This document shows, in pieces, positions 15,001-26,793 of a DNA stretch of 64,000 nt; positions within the stretch are counted from its first letter, which is position 1; every line of letters begins with the position of its first letter. The position numbers and the translations under genes were made by a program. Below the pieces are notes generated by a model that saw only the letters and a list, made by a program, of their open reading frames with translations, ran no database searches and was not told the origin of the DNA. This DNA is from Hippophae tibetana (Eukaryota; Streptophyta; Magnoliopsida; Rosales; Elaeagnaceae). The stretch covers positions 4,340,001-4,404,000 of the forward strand of contig CM072806.1 of the NCBI GenBank assembly GCA_037013495.1, given 5' to 3'.

Positions 15001-15443
15001 ATCACAATTTTTTTCTTCTTCATATAATTAGAGCTATAACCTTTTCAATTTTCGTATATTAGTTGACTATCCCTACTGCTATTCCGGCATTAGGAGAGTT
15101 AATCGTTATCACTCTATCATCGTAAGGTGTTAGCTTACTCACTCTCCATTTGTGTGTTCAAATTGAATGGAATATCACATTGTTCATGTTGCTTTCAGAA
15201 TTTGAATAGTACAAATCCGTATGGTCCCTTGAATTCTCATCTACCAATTGATAATTTTGATTTTGATTTTATATGATAAAGGAAAAAACTGGCAGCACCA
15301 AAGGCTCTACTATTCTGAAGGAATGGGACAAGTATGTAGCCCTCTTCTGGCAACTGGTACCTCCGAGTGAGGAAGACACTCCTGAGGCTTGTGCGGATTA
15401 TGATAAAACACCTACCGAGCAGGTGACTTTCCAATCAGCATAG
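1..15443 (+). CDS. GLU1: Ferredoxin-dependent glutamate synthase (Fd-GOGAT), 3' part, 22 exons
   Basis: Plastid enzyme that makes two glutamates from glutamine and 2-oxoglutarate using reduced ferredoxin; FMN and 3Fe-4S cofactors. Exons read from the sequence: 1-85, 639-796, 1546-1675, 1854-1912, 2272-2377, 2692-2788, 3221-3336, 3464-3661, 3830-3940, 4143-4382, 4486-4584, 4794-4889, 4995-5192, 5315-5389, 6107-6235, 6323-6421, 7127-7269, 7370-7463, 8572-8810, 8921-8999, 9120-9203, 15282-15443 (stop TAG). Together they give about 931 in-phase residues, the C-terminal 57% of a roughly 1600-residue protein. The glutaminase domain is off the left edge. Visible are the end of the central domain, the FMN-binding synthase barrel (HDGGTGASP, exon 4794), the iron-sulfur cysteines CxxxxxCxxxxC with CHTNNCPVG (exon 4995) and the C-terminal GXGXG glycine-rich repeat domain (exons 8572-9203). 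Introns are AG-GT bounded; the 8572 acceptor has a poor pyrimidine tract. The last intron is 6.1 kb because of a copia insertion. No frame break seen. Confidence 0.97.
262..392. repeat. Dispersed repeat family B, copy 1 (in Fd-GOGAT intron)
   Basis: On the minus strand this stretch begins CCCCAAAATCACAG, continues with a TTTGAGTGAAAATTGGTCC-like segment and runs into a TTTTGGGAATG segment. The same word order appears in the repeats at 2857-2957 (minus) and 63534-63720 (plus). All three lie in introns. The right end is fairly sharp, the left end is a guess. Element class is unknown; a MITE is plausible but no target duplication was established. Confidence 0.5.
2857..2957. repeat. Dispersed repeat family B, copy 2 (in Fd-GOGAT intron)
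   Basis: Minus-strand start GGGGCCCTAAATTGCAG followed by a TTTTGAGTCCAAATTGTCCC-like stretch, homologous by eye to 63534 onward and to copy 1. It lies directly after the exon ending 2788. Boundaries are approximate. Confidence 0.5.
5764..5997. repeat. MITE-like repeat family A, divergent copy (Fd-GOGAT intron)
   Basis: Begins GGGAAATTACAATCACC and ends TTTATCATTTTACC. The interior has the same layout as the elements at 46771 and 58432: 'few-bases-of-coding-like' C/T-rich words alternating with A-rich words, including a GCAATTGCATCCC segment. This copy is more diverged and I did not find a convincing target-site duplication. Confidence 0.4.
9502..10128 (-). repeat. Copia 3' LTR (element orientation)
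   Basis: About 627 bp, TGTTA...TAACA ends, paired with 14335-14964. The adjoining sequence on its right is the purine-rich tract expected just upstream of a 3' LTR on the minus strand. Confidence 0.95.
14335..14964 (-). repeat. Copia 5' LTR (element orientation)
   Basis: About 630 bp, direct repeat of 9502-10128 with scattered substitutions and a few small indels. Its inner edge borders the tRNA-Met-like primer site. It contains a TATATATATA-AAGAAAAATGGG stretch shared with the other copy. Confidence 0.95.
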
Positions 15444-17283
15444 TTTATATCTGAACGATTGACAGTGCATTTTAAAGCCAAAAGCTCGGACTCCACATTT
15501 GTAAAGTTCAGAATAATGGGTGATGAGATTGATTTGTTCATCAAACATCTGCACTCTGTGTTGAGGAGTGAATTATGGTACCATGAGGAGACAAACAAAT
15601 ATTTGATTCGAGAATATCATATTATGAAGGCGATGCAGAAGCTCCTGAGGCGTCCTGATTTATAGGCTGTTCAATGTCTGAGCTGATAATTGAATAGCAG
15701 AAAGTATGAATTCATCAATCTTATTCTAAACTTTTATATGTTGTCAAATTTACTTATGTTGAGCAAATAGCGAAAACCTGCTCCTGTTTATATTAGAGTT
15801 TGTTTAGAGTGCTGTAGTCCATTTTGTTCATAGCTTCTATCAATATTCTTGTTATCAATTCTAGTTTTTCCTCCATGGCAAGTTCATCATAGAAACCACG
15901 ACAAGGGTAGCTCTAGAGAGAGAACATCTGAGGAGAAATTATAAGAACAAATAGTAGTTGGGTGAAGATGAGAAAATCTGGAAGATGTGGGTGGAGGTTA
16001 AGGGTGGATGGAGATAGTGGTTGAAAATGGGTAGAGATGAAGGTTGGAAAAAGGGATTAATGGTTTGAGTGGTTGAAAAGTGAAAAGCTAAGGTTTTTAG
16101 AGTGAAGTGAGAGCTTTCTAACTCTGCTATAACTCTCTAGTTGTAGAGATATTTTTATATATAACGATTCCATCGAGACGTAGTGAAACATGGACATCTT
16201 AACCCTTCAGTTTTATAAAAATAGAAAAAGGGTGAAGACGTAATTATACTACTACTGGCATTTTGTCATAGTTGAGGGTTTAATGTTTTGACATTTACTA
16301 TGGAATATGCTCGTTTGAAAGAAGAGGGAAAAAAAAAAAGAGAGAGGCTATGTTAGTTCACAATCATTGTTGCTGTTTGCATTTATCTCAAAAAAAAAAA
16401 AAAAACAAATTCGTATAATTGATTTATAACCTTTTCAATTTTAAGTCATATTTGCCAATTTCAAAAGTTGAATTCACTCAGATATTAAAATGGGATGTTA
16501 CTATGTTACAACTTACAACCCAAACACCTCTCAATTCAAGATGGTTAGTATGTTGGTGGCGAAAATTTACCCAATTTGGTGGCAATCTTCCAACCTGTCA
16601 TCGTTTAGCAACATATACAATCCCACCTTTATTGACTCTTTTTTCTCTTATATTCTTTTTATTTAATGTTTTTGGGAGGAAAGTCGTAGAAGAAATGTCA
16701 AGACTTGACAAATTGTATTAAAAAGTAATCGACTATGATTCTAATTACTTGTCGAAGAGCATAACCTTAAGGGGATTGGGATAATGTGAATTGGGGTATA
16801 ATACAAGGATAAAAAATAAGATTCGTATATCTTATTTGATGTTTCAAATAAGATAAACATACTTAAATTGTTTAGATTTAATCTACCTATATCCACCCAT
16901 TTAATTGAACTGAATAGTTCATAAGTCAATCCATTTATATTTTTAAAAAATAAATAAAATATAAAATCAGTTTGATATCTTAAATATATGTATCAAATAA
17001 TTTAGCAAGTCCATATAATTTTAGGTCACTTATATTAAATTATAATTTATCTTAACTTATCTAAATTTTATATCTAAATTTTATATGAAATGAGTTCATA
17101 AGTTAAACTGATCAGCTCACGAGTAAACATATTTATATTTTTGAAAAAATAAAATAAAATAAAAAGATATAAAATAATATAAGGATATAAAATCAGTTTC
17201 ATAGATCTTATTCATACAAAATGTTTAAAATTTAGAAGATTTGATAATATCATTCTATTGCCAAATAATATCCATAGACCTCT
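15444..17283. other. Convergent intergenic region
   Basis: Lies between the stop codons of the Fd-GOGAT (+) and purple acid phosphatase (-) genes, so it should hold both 3' UTRs. The first 300 bases or so are less AT-rich and look like 3' UTR. From about 16200 the sequence is AT-rich with poly-A runs (16330, 16390). No further gene recognised. Confidence 0.6.
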
Positions 17284-20200
17284 TTATATGGTGGAGTAAA
17301 GGAGCTTAGATGTGGTCCATTTGTGTAAAACATGACCAAAAATATCAAAGAAGACAAAGTCCACTTGAGTTTGAGTAATTTGCACAGACATGAAACCTTG
17401 TCCATCGTAATAAAACTTCATCTCTTTTGGATTCAACCAACTTACACCACCCCTCCAAGCCTTTGAGCCTCCTCCACTTGTAAAGAATTGTATTGGACTA
17501 CAATATATATGTAATTTCAATCACAATTAATCATTAATTAATCATAACAATACAATATTATTTTATTTATTTTTCTATAGAGTGCATTTACGAGACAAAT
17601 GTAATTAGTATTCTTTTAGTTATGTTATTTTAATCTCTTTGTTTTTTTATAACAATTTAATTATTTTGTTACGAAAACGTGACAACACAACAAATTATTA
17701 AATTTTAATTTATTTTATCAATATTATAGTCATTATTATCTATTGTTAAAAACAAATCATGAAATTGATATGTCAATAATAATTAAAAAATATGAACAAA
17801 AAATATTTAAAAATTGATAATTTATTTTTATGTTTTTACTTTTTTCAAAACAAAATAACTAAATTATTACAAAAATATAATAACATTTGAGATAATATTA
17901 ATTACTCTGGATATTACTCCAACTAATAAGATGATTTGTTACAAATGATAAAAAAATTTAAGGCAAATACATTTAAGGGTATATTCGATTGTGATTTGTT
18001 AAAAGTGATTTTAAGTAGAAACAATTTATTAAAAAAAATGGATTTCAAGAAGCACAAAATGTGTTTTTTAAAGTCTTGAAACTTTTTATGATAATTTGTT
18101 CACAACGATCCTGCAGTAATTTTTTATGTCATAAATGCTTTTACAAGATTTCAGAAGCAGAAACAAAGAGACCATGAGTTACTCTTCGAGCAAGCTAGGA
18201 ATACTATCTCTATAGCTAAATGACTTTCGAGAAGGAGATTTAAGTCTTAATACCTAATTAGTCTTATAGCCAGGAAAAATAAAGAAATACCTGCGAGAGC
18301 TACTAATGTGTTCTAAGCAATGGTCATGTCCATTGATATAGAAGTCCACATTATTTTCCTGAATGTTACATGGAGCATCAAATATTGTATTATTATCAAT
18401 TCTTTATAATTTTTCAATAATTAATAAAAATAAAAATATATTTTTTTTAAAATAAAGTTCATATTTCTGGGGATGAAAATATACCTCAAGGATTGGAAGA
18501 AGTTGAGTTCCAATCTCCTGAGTGTTACCATGATGTCCTGCGCTTTTGATGGTGTGATGTCCAACTACTATTTTCCATTTTGCATTTGACTCTTTCAATG
18601 CTTTATCCACATCCTATTAACCAAATAATTGCATAATTACAAATTTATAATCATATATTCTTGAGGATTTTGTAAAAAGTTAAAGTTAATCCTATCCTAC
18701 TTTCATACATGCATTAAGATGAGGGGTATAATTATCATAAGAGAAAATATCATTGATCTTTCCCTTTTATTAGGGAAAATATCATTTATTAAACATAGCA
18801 TCTTCTTTCTTTTTCTTGAATATTAAGATTCAAATTGAACATGTACCTTTAGAAGATTTGAGAGGTAGACTTCTCTGGGCAATATACCACTCCAATCATA
18901 AACATGGTCTTTAGGTTCAGTGAAGTATTTTTCTACAAAAGGAGTGGTATCTACAAAGAAAAACTCTGCAATTTCTGCCAAAAAATAATAATACAAATTC
19001 AAATTAATATGAAAAATACAAATTACAAGTTAGTACTCACTTCTTAAATTATATTTACACAATAAATTAGGAGTAGAGAAAAAATGGGGTTAATTTGGGA
19101 ATTACTTACCAGTATTAACTATAAAAGATCTCAAACAAAGCCATCTATTATCCAATTTTCTCAGGACAGGACTTAGTTGTGCCTCAACATCACCCCTATA
19201 ATCATGATTGCCCAAAACTGCAAATACCAATAGAAAAAAATTAGTTATATTAATCAAGAAATTAATCAATATAATCCCGTAATTTTTAAGTTTAGTTAAT
19301 TTGATACCATAAATTAAATATACCTTCCTCCCCCAACCACCAAAATTTCAAAATTACTCCAACGAGTTTGAAAATTATACTCGTACAGTGTAACCTGACA
19401 ATTTGTTTAATGCTATTTTAACTTTACATCTTAAAAGGGTGTGTATATAGTTTTTAAAAGTTGTGGTGAAATTTTCTTATTTTGAGAAAACTTCATGGTA
19501 ATATTTATGTTTAAAGTATGATTTCTGTCTTTCTTTCTTCTTTTTTTAATAAAAAAATTATAATTAAATATTTTATTTAAGATGTATTTTCTTCTTCTTT
19601 TATATTGATTTGTGATCTAAATGTTATATCTTATAATTATAATCATAAGCTTACATCGAATCACCCATTTTCATGTTTATTTTGTCAAATTATTCTGAAT
19701 TTATTTCTGTAATTTTTGTTCTTTTTTTTTCTGTACAAAAACTCCTCCTATGTATACTAATGAAAAGGAATATAAACTCTAATCCTAACAGCTGTTTTAC
19801 TTTCCTAATTTCTGATTCACTAACTACATTATATGTTATTTACTAACTCCATTAACGTTGTTGTTTGTCACTTTCACTGCACACACCAACATATTTTACT
19901 TATAAAAAATAGATTTGAGTACCCTTTTTAATTAAAAAATGTATTATTTTTCTTTTACATATTTTTTCATAAATGTTTTTTTTGAATCATCCAAATTCCG
20001 AAATATATTTAATAAATTACCTAATTTTTCCCTTGATTAAATTAGGAAATGAGAGAGTAATAATTTCATATTAAAACTTTAAATTTAAAGAAGTAAAAGG
20101 GTGGTGGAAAAGTACCATTATACCATTGCTTTTGCAAGCTATTTGATGTGTATATTTTGGAAAATGAGTCTTCAAATGCTGAATCATCCACGCCCTTTAG

Positions 20201-23200
20201 ACCATCTTCATAAAAGTTATCACCCGTTGATATCACAAAATCAATGTCTAGTTTCTCTCCAACTATACCCATCTACATCAAAATATCACATAATATACAT
20301 TCAAATTTATATTCTAAGGAAAAAAGAAAGAAAGATAAAAATAAGTAAATTAATTATTCCCGACCTTAAGATTTTAGGAAATAAAGTATCATATTTTAAT
20401 AAAATTTAAGAATTAATTTTTTTTTGTACTCATTATCCTAAACTTTTAAAATAAAAAGACTAAAATATATCATTTAATAACATTATTTATCCTTTTTATT
20501 AATAACATTATTTATTTTATTTTAAATTATAAATTTAAATAATATTAAATATTATTTAATTTATAAAAAAAATGACTAACTCGTATTTGCTAACTTAGTA
20601 TTTCAAATATATATATATATATATATATAATTTTATTTTTAATCTCTAATTAAAAAATTATTTATTTATTTTTTTATAAAATAAAGAAACATATATATTT
20701 AGCATAGTACGAAAATAAAACATATCTGAATTATTTAAAAACATAAAAAATTATTTAATAATTTTGAATTATTTGGTGCCTAAAACGCCACGTACATAGG
20801 AATTAGGCCAATTAGGCCACATCTGTCTCTTTCTACTAGAGTGGGAGGCGTGGGCCCAACACAGACCCAACCCGATTTAGTTAAATTGTCAATTAAACCT
20901 CCTAGTAAGTTTTAATATACGTTTGATTCTCTAAATATTAAAAAATAATTTTAGATTTTAGATCTTAAGTTTAAAAAAATAGATTAAATAATAATAAATT
21001 TTTATCAAATGAGTAAATACGATTAAATTTAATAATAAAATAATAAAAAATATAAATATTTTTTAATTTTAATTTTAATTTTTTCTTTTTGAGGAATTAT
21101 AAATAATTTTTATTTTTATTTTTTAAAAATAATTTCATATAAATTTTACTAATAACTCGTGTTTTTAATAGTTTGATACGATGGTTCCCACTTTTAATGA
21201 TGAAAATAAGACTTCTAGAAGAAATAAACACGTTTATTTCGAGCCAAAATTTCGCAATTTTCTTGTTATTTTACACATAAAATAATTATTTTTATTAAAG
21301 ATTTTTATTTTAATCGAATTTTAATTAATTAAAAATAATAATTTTTTTTAATTTCAGTAACATTTTTACAAATCAGTTTCATAATGGTATTAATATAATT
21401 TTGGCTTGATATTCACTCCTACACTAAATTTTTATTATTATTTACGTTTTTATTATTTTGTATAAAATTATTGTTATTATGAACTTATAGACAAATAAAA
21501 ACTACTAGGTATAACGTGTCAAAATCTGATTAGGGTTTCAACTCAAAAGGACATAAATAATTTGTCTGATAGCGAATCAATAAGTGATAGATGGAAAGTA
21601 TTGTGTGGTTTGTAAAAAGAGAATATAAATGTCTCTTTTGGATAAAGCATCTCCATGGTATTATACCCCCTTCAATTTAATTTAATTTAATTTAATGTTT
21701 ATTAAAACAATTTTTTATTTAATGTTTATTAATTAATCTTTAAATTACGCTACCTTCCTATCTCAATCTTTCGTATAGACTCAGGATTAATACTTGTTTA
21801 ATTTATTAATTTGAAATTATTTTTGTTTTACGTGCAAGGAAGTTAAACATTATAAATATATTATTCTTTTACGGTCAATCTATATTTATTATTTAATTAC
21901 GTGTATTAATGTATTTAATATTATTTATTTCAAAGCCGGAAGCAAACCTTAACATTATAATTAGTGTTATCAAAATCAGAACATAGCAATTTAAAAAATG
22001 TAAAAACACTGGTGATTTTCCTCTATATACACAAATAACATATAAGATAACATTAATTTTTATTCCTTTAATTAGTTTTATTTAATAGTTTTAATAAATT
22101 TAAAATTTTTGATATAATTTTTAAAATTTATTAAAAAATCAACCAATTAAAAGCTTTAAACTAAAAAAAAATATTCATATTATCTTTATATATCTATAAC
22201 TCATTCACGTAATTATTGATTATACGTCATATATGTACATCAAACACTCACAACTTTAACAACTTTATAGTTGAAGTTAATGAATGTTAAATTAAACATA
22301 TAAACTCCGATTTTGTTAACATATTAAAAATTATTAAAAAATTAAGTTTATGAAAAAAATAAAATATTATTTATATATATATATCTATTAATAATGATTA
22401 AATTTTTAAAAGAAACTGTTCCATTTTAAAAAAGTTATTATAAAAACTTATCACAAGTTCACAACTACTGAACAAAACTAATCTAAGTGAGTGAGATTTA
22501 AAGTTATTTTTACAAGTTGTTACAAAAAAGTGTATTTTAAAAATATTAAGATCTTGCTTCTGAAAAAATCTGTTATGATGTTGCTTTAAATTTGGTCCAC
22601 ATATATCAAAAGTATGAGTGCTAATTTTTGGTATGATTCCATAACAGGATACATAATATAGCCTAATTTATTTTAATTTATTCATTAAAGGAGTAAAATA
22701 TAATATAATACAATAAATTATTATTTTAATATTATTATATTCGTTAAATCTGATATTAATGTTAACATATCCAAATAAATTTATTAAGTTATGTATAACC
22801 CAACTCAAAACGTCTAGAGATTTAAAATAATACATATTTTTATTAATAAATTGATCTAATATTATCTATTTATCAAATAAATTTATAACTTAACACTATT
22901 TATAATCCCTAATTTAAAATATTTTTTATTTGACACATAAAAAGATACTACCCGTTTCTCAAAAGGTGCTTTTACAGCGCACTATTAGTGCTTTATTTTA
23001 AGAGGTTTTTTTTTTTTAATATCATTAATAATTAATTGCGACGTACGTACTTTATTATAAGCGATTAAGAAATTTTCTTTTTTTTTTAAAAAAAAGTGAT
23101 TAATTAATGTACGAGTTAATTAAGGAAAATTAAAAACCTGAGAAGCAACTTGAGATTGGTTGTAGTCTCCTCTTCTTCCCCAGTCTCCAACAACCAAAAG

Positions 23201-23338
23201 ACTAAGAGATCCATCTTCTTTTGGAGGGTGTTTGAATCTTTGTAGCTGAGCTGAAGAGTTTTGAGAATTAATAGAGAGAAATATGAGATACACAAGAAAA
23301 CACAAAAAGTACTTTTTTGGAATTTTGGATTTAGCCAT
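17284..23338 (-). CDS. Purple acid phosphatase, small plant type (PAP3/PAP8-like), 7 exons, complete
   Basis: Binuclear-metal phosphomonoesterase, probably secreted or vacuolar, hydrolysing organic phosphate. Exons on the minus strand: 23338-23138, 20272-20116, 19217-19110, 18974-18847, 18613-18485, 18358-18291, 17497-17284 (stop TAA); they join in phase to 334 residues, normal for this low-molecular-weight class. A signal peptide is visible (basic start then [13 protein letters not shown], about residues 10-23). Metal-ligand motifs are all present: GDWG (D52), GDNFY (D85, Y88), GNHD (N123), GHH (H217/H218) and GHDH (H252, H254). The start at 23338 is chosen because it leads directly into the signal peptide; an in-frame ATG lies 12 bases upstream. 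Intron 1 is 2.87 kb and very AT-rich, the rest are short to moderate. Convergent with Fd-GOGAT. No broken residue seen. Confidence 0.95.
20273..23137. other. Large AT-rich first intron of the phosphatase gene
   Basis: 2.87 kb, mostly A/T with a TA microsatellite near 20610-20629. A short higher-GC patch at about 20785-20875 contains AATTAGGCCAATTAGGCC, a small direct repeat. No coding remnant or transposon end was recognised. Confidence 0.6.
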
Positions 23339-25289
23339 GGAAGTTCTCAACTTAATTTGCCTGTGTTTGATGGGTATGGTATATATGGATGTTGAGAAAA
23401 GCTACTTTCTTTGGTTAATGCTTTAAAAATTCTTGTTCTTGTAGGGAAAGCAATTCCCTTTATATATACAAAATTAAAAATATTGATGAGTGAGAGAAGT
23501 AATATAATTGGAAAACAGTACAATTTTTTTTGTTTTGTTTGTATGGTATCAAATATATAAATAAAAATAATTAAAAATATAGAGTCTTATTATATAAAAT
23601 ATATATTTTTTATCTAAATATTTAACGATAATTATTAGCACATACAATAATATATTAAGAATATGATAAATAAATTATTTTTGTTGAAAATAGTATCAGT
23701 TAAATCTCTCCTATTAATTATTAATGTGTATTTAGTTTATAGATATTTGATATTTTTTTAGTCTATTAATTTAAAAAATTAGAATAATTAATAATAAAAT
23801 AATATATTTTAATATATAAATAATCTATTAATAAAAAATATGTTTATTCTATTACAATATTAAAAAATATAAATTTATTTACACAATAAGTATATATATA
23901 TATATATATATATTATTGGCTTAAAAATAAAATTAAATATAAAAATGAGAATTATGAGTAAACCATAATTATATTATTTTGATAATAAGTATTTAATAAT
24001 GATAAATTGATAATTAATATTAAAAAAATTATAAAATAATTATTTTAATATATATTTTTTTGTATTTTATTTAAAAAAACTTATATATTTTTTATTTTAT
24101 TTTGTATTTTAATCATACTATAATTATTAGAAAATTAATATTTTAATAAAAAATATTAAAATATAATATTTTAATTGAATAATATTTTAAATTTAAATGA
24201 TATTATTAAGATTATTTTTAATAGTAACATACAAAAATTAACAAAAATATATGAAATAATTTTTTAATTATATATTATTAAATAAAATTATTATTAATAA
24301 AAAAATATAATATTCTTAATTTAAGTTATCGTTCCCTATTTATTATTTAAAAAAATTATAATACTTTCTTATGGATATTATGAATCTTTAACGTCTCATT
24401 ACATAGGTTACTTATTTTTATAAAAAAAATTAAATACACTCAATTTTTATAATTAATATTATTAATGTTTTTAAATAATTAACAGTGTTAAATTTTTATT
24501 TTTTATGTTTCTGATATCAAATTGTGACGAATTGTTTTACAAGTTAATTGTTATCTCTTAAAGATTATTATTTAAAAGTAGACTTTCAAGTTTTTCATTA
24601 AAATATTGTTTTAACTATATAATTTTTTTATGTTTATTTTCATACAGATTTATGGCTAATTTTTTTATCTTCATTTTCTTATTCATTAATCTTATAAATG
24701 TTATAAACAAATATTTAATCATTCAAAATCTTTAGTTAACTTAGAATTATAATTTTCATATTCGAATTTAATGAATCCATTAAGATATTTTCTTCTATTA
24801 TTCATCTTCTTTTACTATACTTTGAGCTTGTTCAAGTCTTAATGTCCTCTTGATAAGAGTAAACTTTTTACATCCGCACATGGTACATAATATACTCACC
24901 GTTAAACTTATCTTATTAACTAGATAGAACTCTATAACAAAAGATAAATGAAAATACTAAGATTTGTAATCTCTTTCTAAATATCTCTGTGCATCATAAG
25001 AAAAGATAATAATCGTTTTCTCCTTCTTACTATTCAAATTTACTTAAACATCAAAGTCAAAAACCAGAGTTAAAAGTCTTAATAATATGTTTTTTATTCT
25101 CAAGTACACACGGGTTAAAGATGCATCCAATTATTAATATTAATAAAAATTGATATCAATATATTATATTTATATAAGAGATATATTTTTATGATTATAA
25201 ATTTTAAAAATATTATTTTTATTTTTTTAATTATCTATCAAAATTTATCTATGGATGCCTACATAATAGTGAAGTATTAGCTATTTTTC
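23339..25289. other. AT-rich intergenic region
   Basis: Contains the phosphatase promoter at its left end, a (TA)n run at 23891-23912 and otherwise low-complexity A/T sequence. I see no gene, RNA or recognisable transposon. Confidence 0.6.
23458..23468 (-). promoter_or_regulatory. Probable TATA box of the purple acid phosphatase gene
   Basis: The minus strand reads TATATATAAAG about 120 bases upstream of the start codon at 23338, a suitable distance for a plant promoter with a 90-base or so leader. Surroundings are AT-rich, so a chance match is possible. Confidence 0.45.
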
Positions 25290-25445
25290 TTTTAACGTAA
25301 CGGGAATAAAATCAAAAATATCCCCAAGGTTTAAGGAATCTTCAGAAATACCCTTCAGGTTTAGAAAAATTCAAAAATACTCTTAAAAATATAACAGAAG
25401 TTAAATTTAACACTTATCAGGAATACCTCTAAGGTTTATAAAAAA

Positions 25446-26396
25446 ATGGAAGAGGAAATAAACCAAGAAATATTGGATATAGAAATAGAAGACATCTCAG
25501 GATGTTTTTCACAAGAAATGGTAATAAGTAAAAAGAAATTTGAAGAAATTCAAAAAACAAAATTAAACCTTAAAGAAGGAGATGGATTTAAAGACCCATC
25601 ATTTTTATTAAGAAAAATATTTCATAGGAAAAACATAATTTATTATGGTATAAGTAATAAAGAGATGAGTATTAAAATTACAGATGCAAAAGGAAAGTAT
25701 AACATACCATTAATTGATAAAGAAACTATAGTAAACAAATTATCAAAAATCCCTAGTAAGGATAAAGGAAAAATTGGATACATCCATTTAGGAGGAATTC
25801 AAATACTAATAAAAGCTCATTTTAGAGAAGGAATAGATACACCAATAAAAATAGCATTGCTAGACAACATAATAATAAATAGACAAGATGCTTTATTAGG
25901 AATGATCCATGGAAATTTAGGATACCAAAAACTAAAGTTTACAGCATATCCTAGATTTGCTATAAATATACAAGATAAAAATTTAAACCAAGTACTAAGC
26001 CTAGCTTATGAATTCGAAAGAGGAGATTTAATAAAAAAAGGAAATCACCCATTTTCAATACACTATCTAGTGGCATATTCTTTAACAAATAGTCATAATA
26101 GTTCAATATATGGACAAAATGAATTTATAGAAATAGATAAAACCTTTAAGAAATTAGGACAAATAATAAAACCAGAAATACTAACTGACTTTGAAATACC
26201 AGAAGAATGGAAATTAGATATAAAAGAAAAACCCTTAATAACGGGAAGAAGTAATAAAACTAATAGCATACCTAGATTTACTTTTATAGATCAGGAAGGA
26301 GAAACTTCTAATCAAGAAGTTAAAAAACTAGAAAATGAAGTTAAAATAATGAAGGCATTAGTTCATGACTGCATATTAGGAAAAAATCATGTTTAA
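25446..26396 (+). pseudogene. Caulimovirid movement protein region
   Basis: Part of the integrated virus. About 316 codons, related to the 30K-superfamily movement protein of caulimoviruses, which forms tubules through plasmodesmata. Diagnostic wording includes HLGGIQILIKAHFREGIDTP, TPIKIALLDN and YSLTNSHNS, all with close counterparts in CaMV ORF I. The C-terminus is Lys/Glu-rich and probably coiled coil. It overlaps the next ORF by a few bases, as is usual in these compact genomes. Confidence 0.9.
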
Positions 26397-26793
26397 AGAA
26401 AAAATAAAAGATATACATTTAGAAATAAATGGAAACGTAGTAGGAGTGGCAAAGAATCAAGTAATATTATTTGAAACTATACAATTATTAACAGAGGAAA
26501 TGGATTTAGTCCAGGAATCAAACACAAAATATTTAAAAGAAATAATAGATATACAAGGAGAATTATTAAAAGAAATAAAAGAGTACGGTTGTAATAAACT
26601 ACAACAAAATATGCATAAGGAATTTTCAGAATTAAGGAAAGATGTATACAATCTAAGAATAGATCATAAATACGATCCTTTAGAAGGATTAAAAGAGGAA
26701 CCACCAAGGAAATCAGATTCTTTGATTCCTAAAAATGAGAAAAGGAAAAATGAGGAACAATCTAAGAACAAAGAAATAATTATTCCAAATTAA
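26389..26793 (+). pseudogene. Caulimovirid small coiled-coil protein region
   Basis: About 134 codons between the movement and coat protein regions. The position and the heptad-like Leu/Ile pattern with abundant Lys/Glu correspond to the virion-associated or aphid-transmission-type proteins of caulimoviruses (ORFs II/III of CaMV), but only one such ORF is present. I cannot tell which of the two it represents. Confidence 0.7.

Noticed and set aside
15459-15665. 68-codon ORF just after the Fd-GOGAT stop
   Set aside because: It sits in the expected 3' UTR and has no family resemblance.
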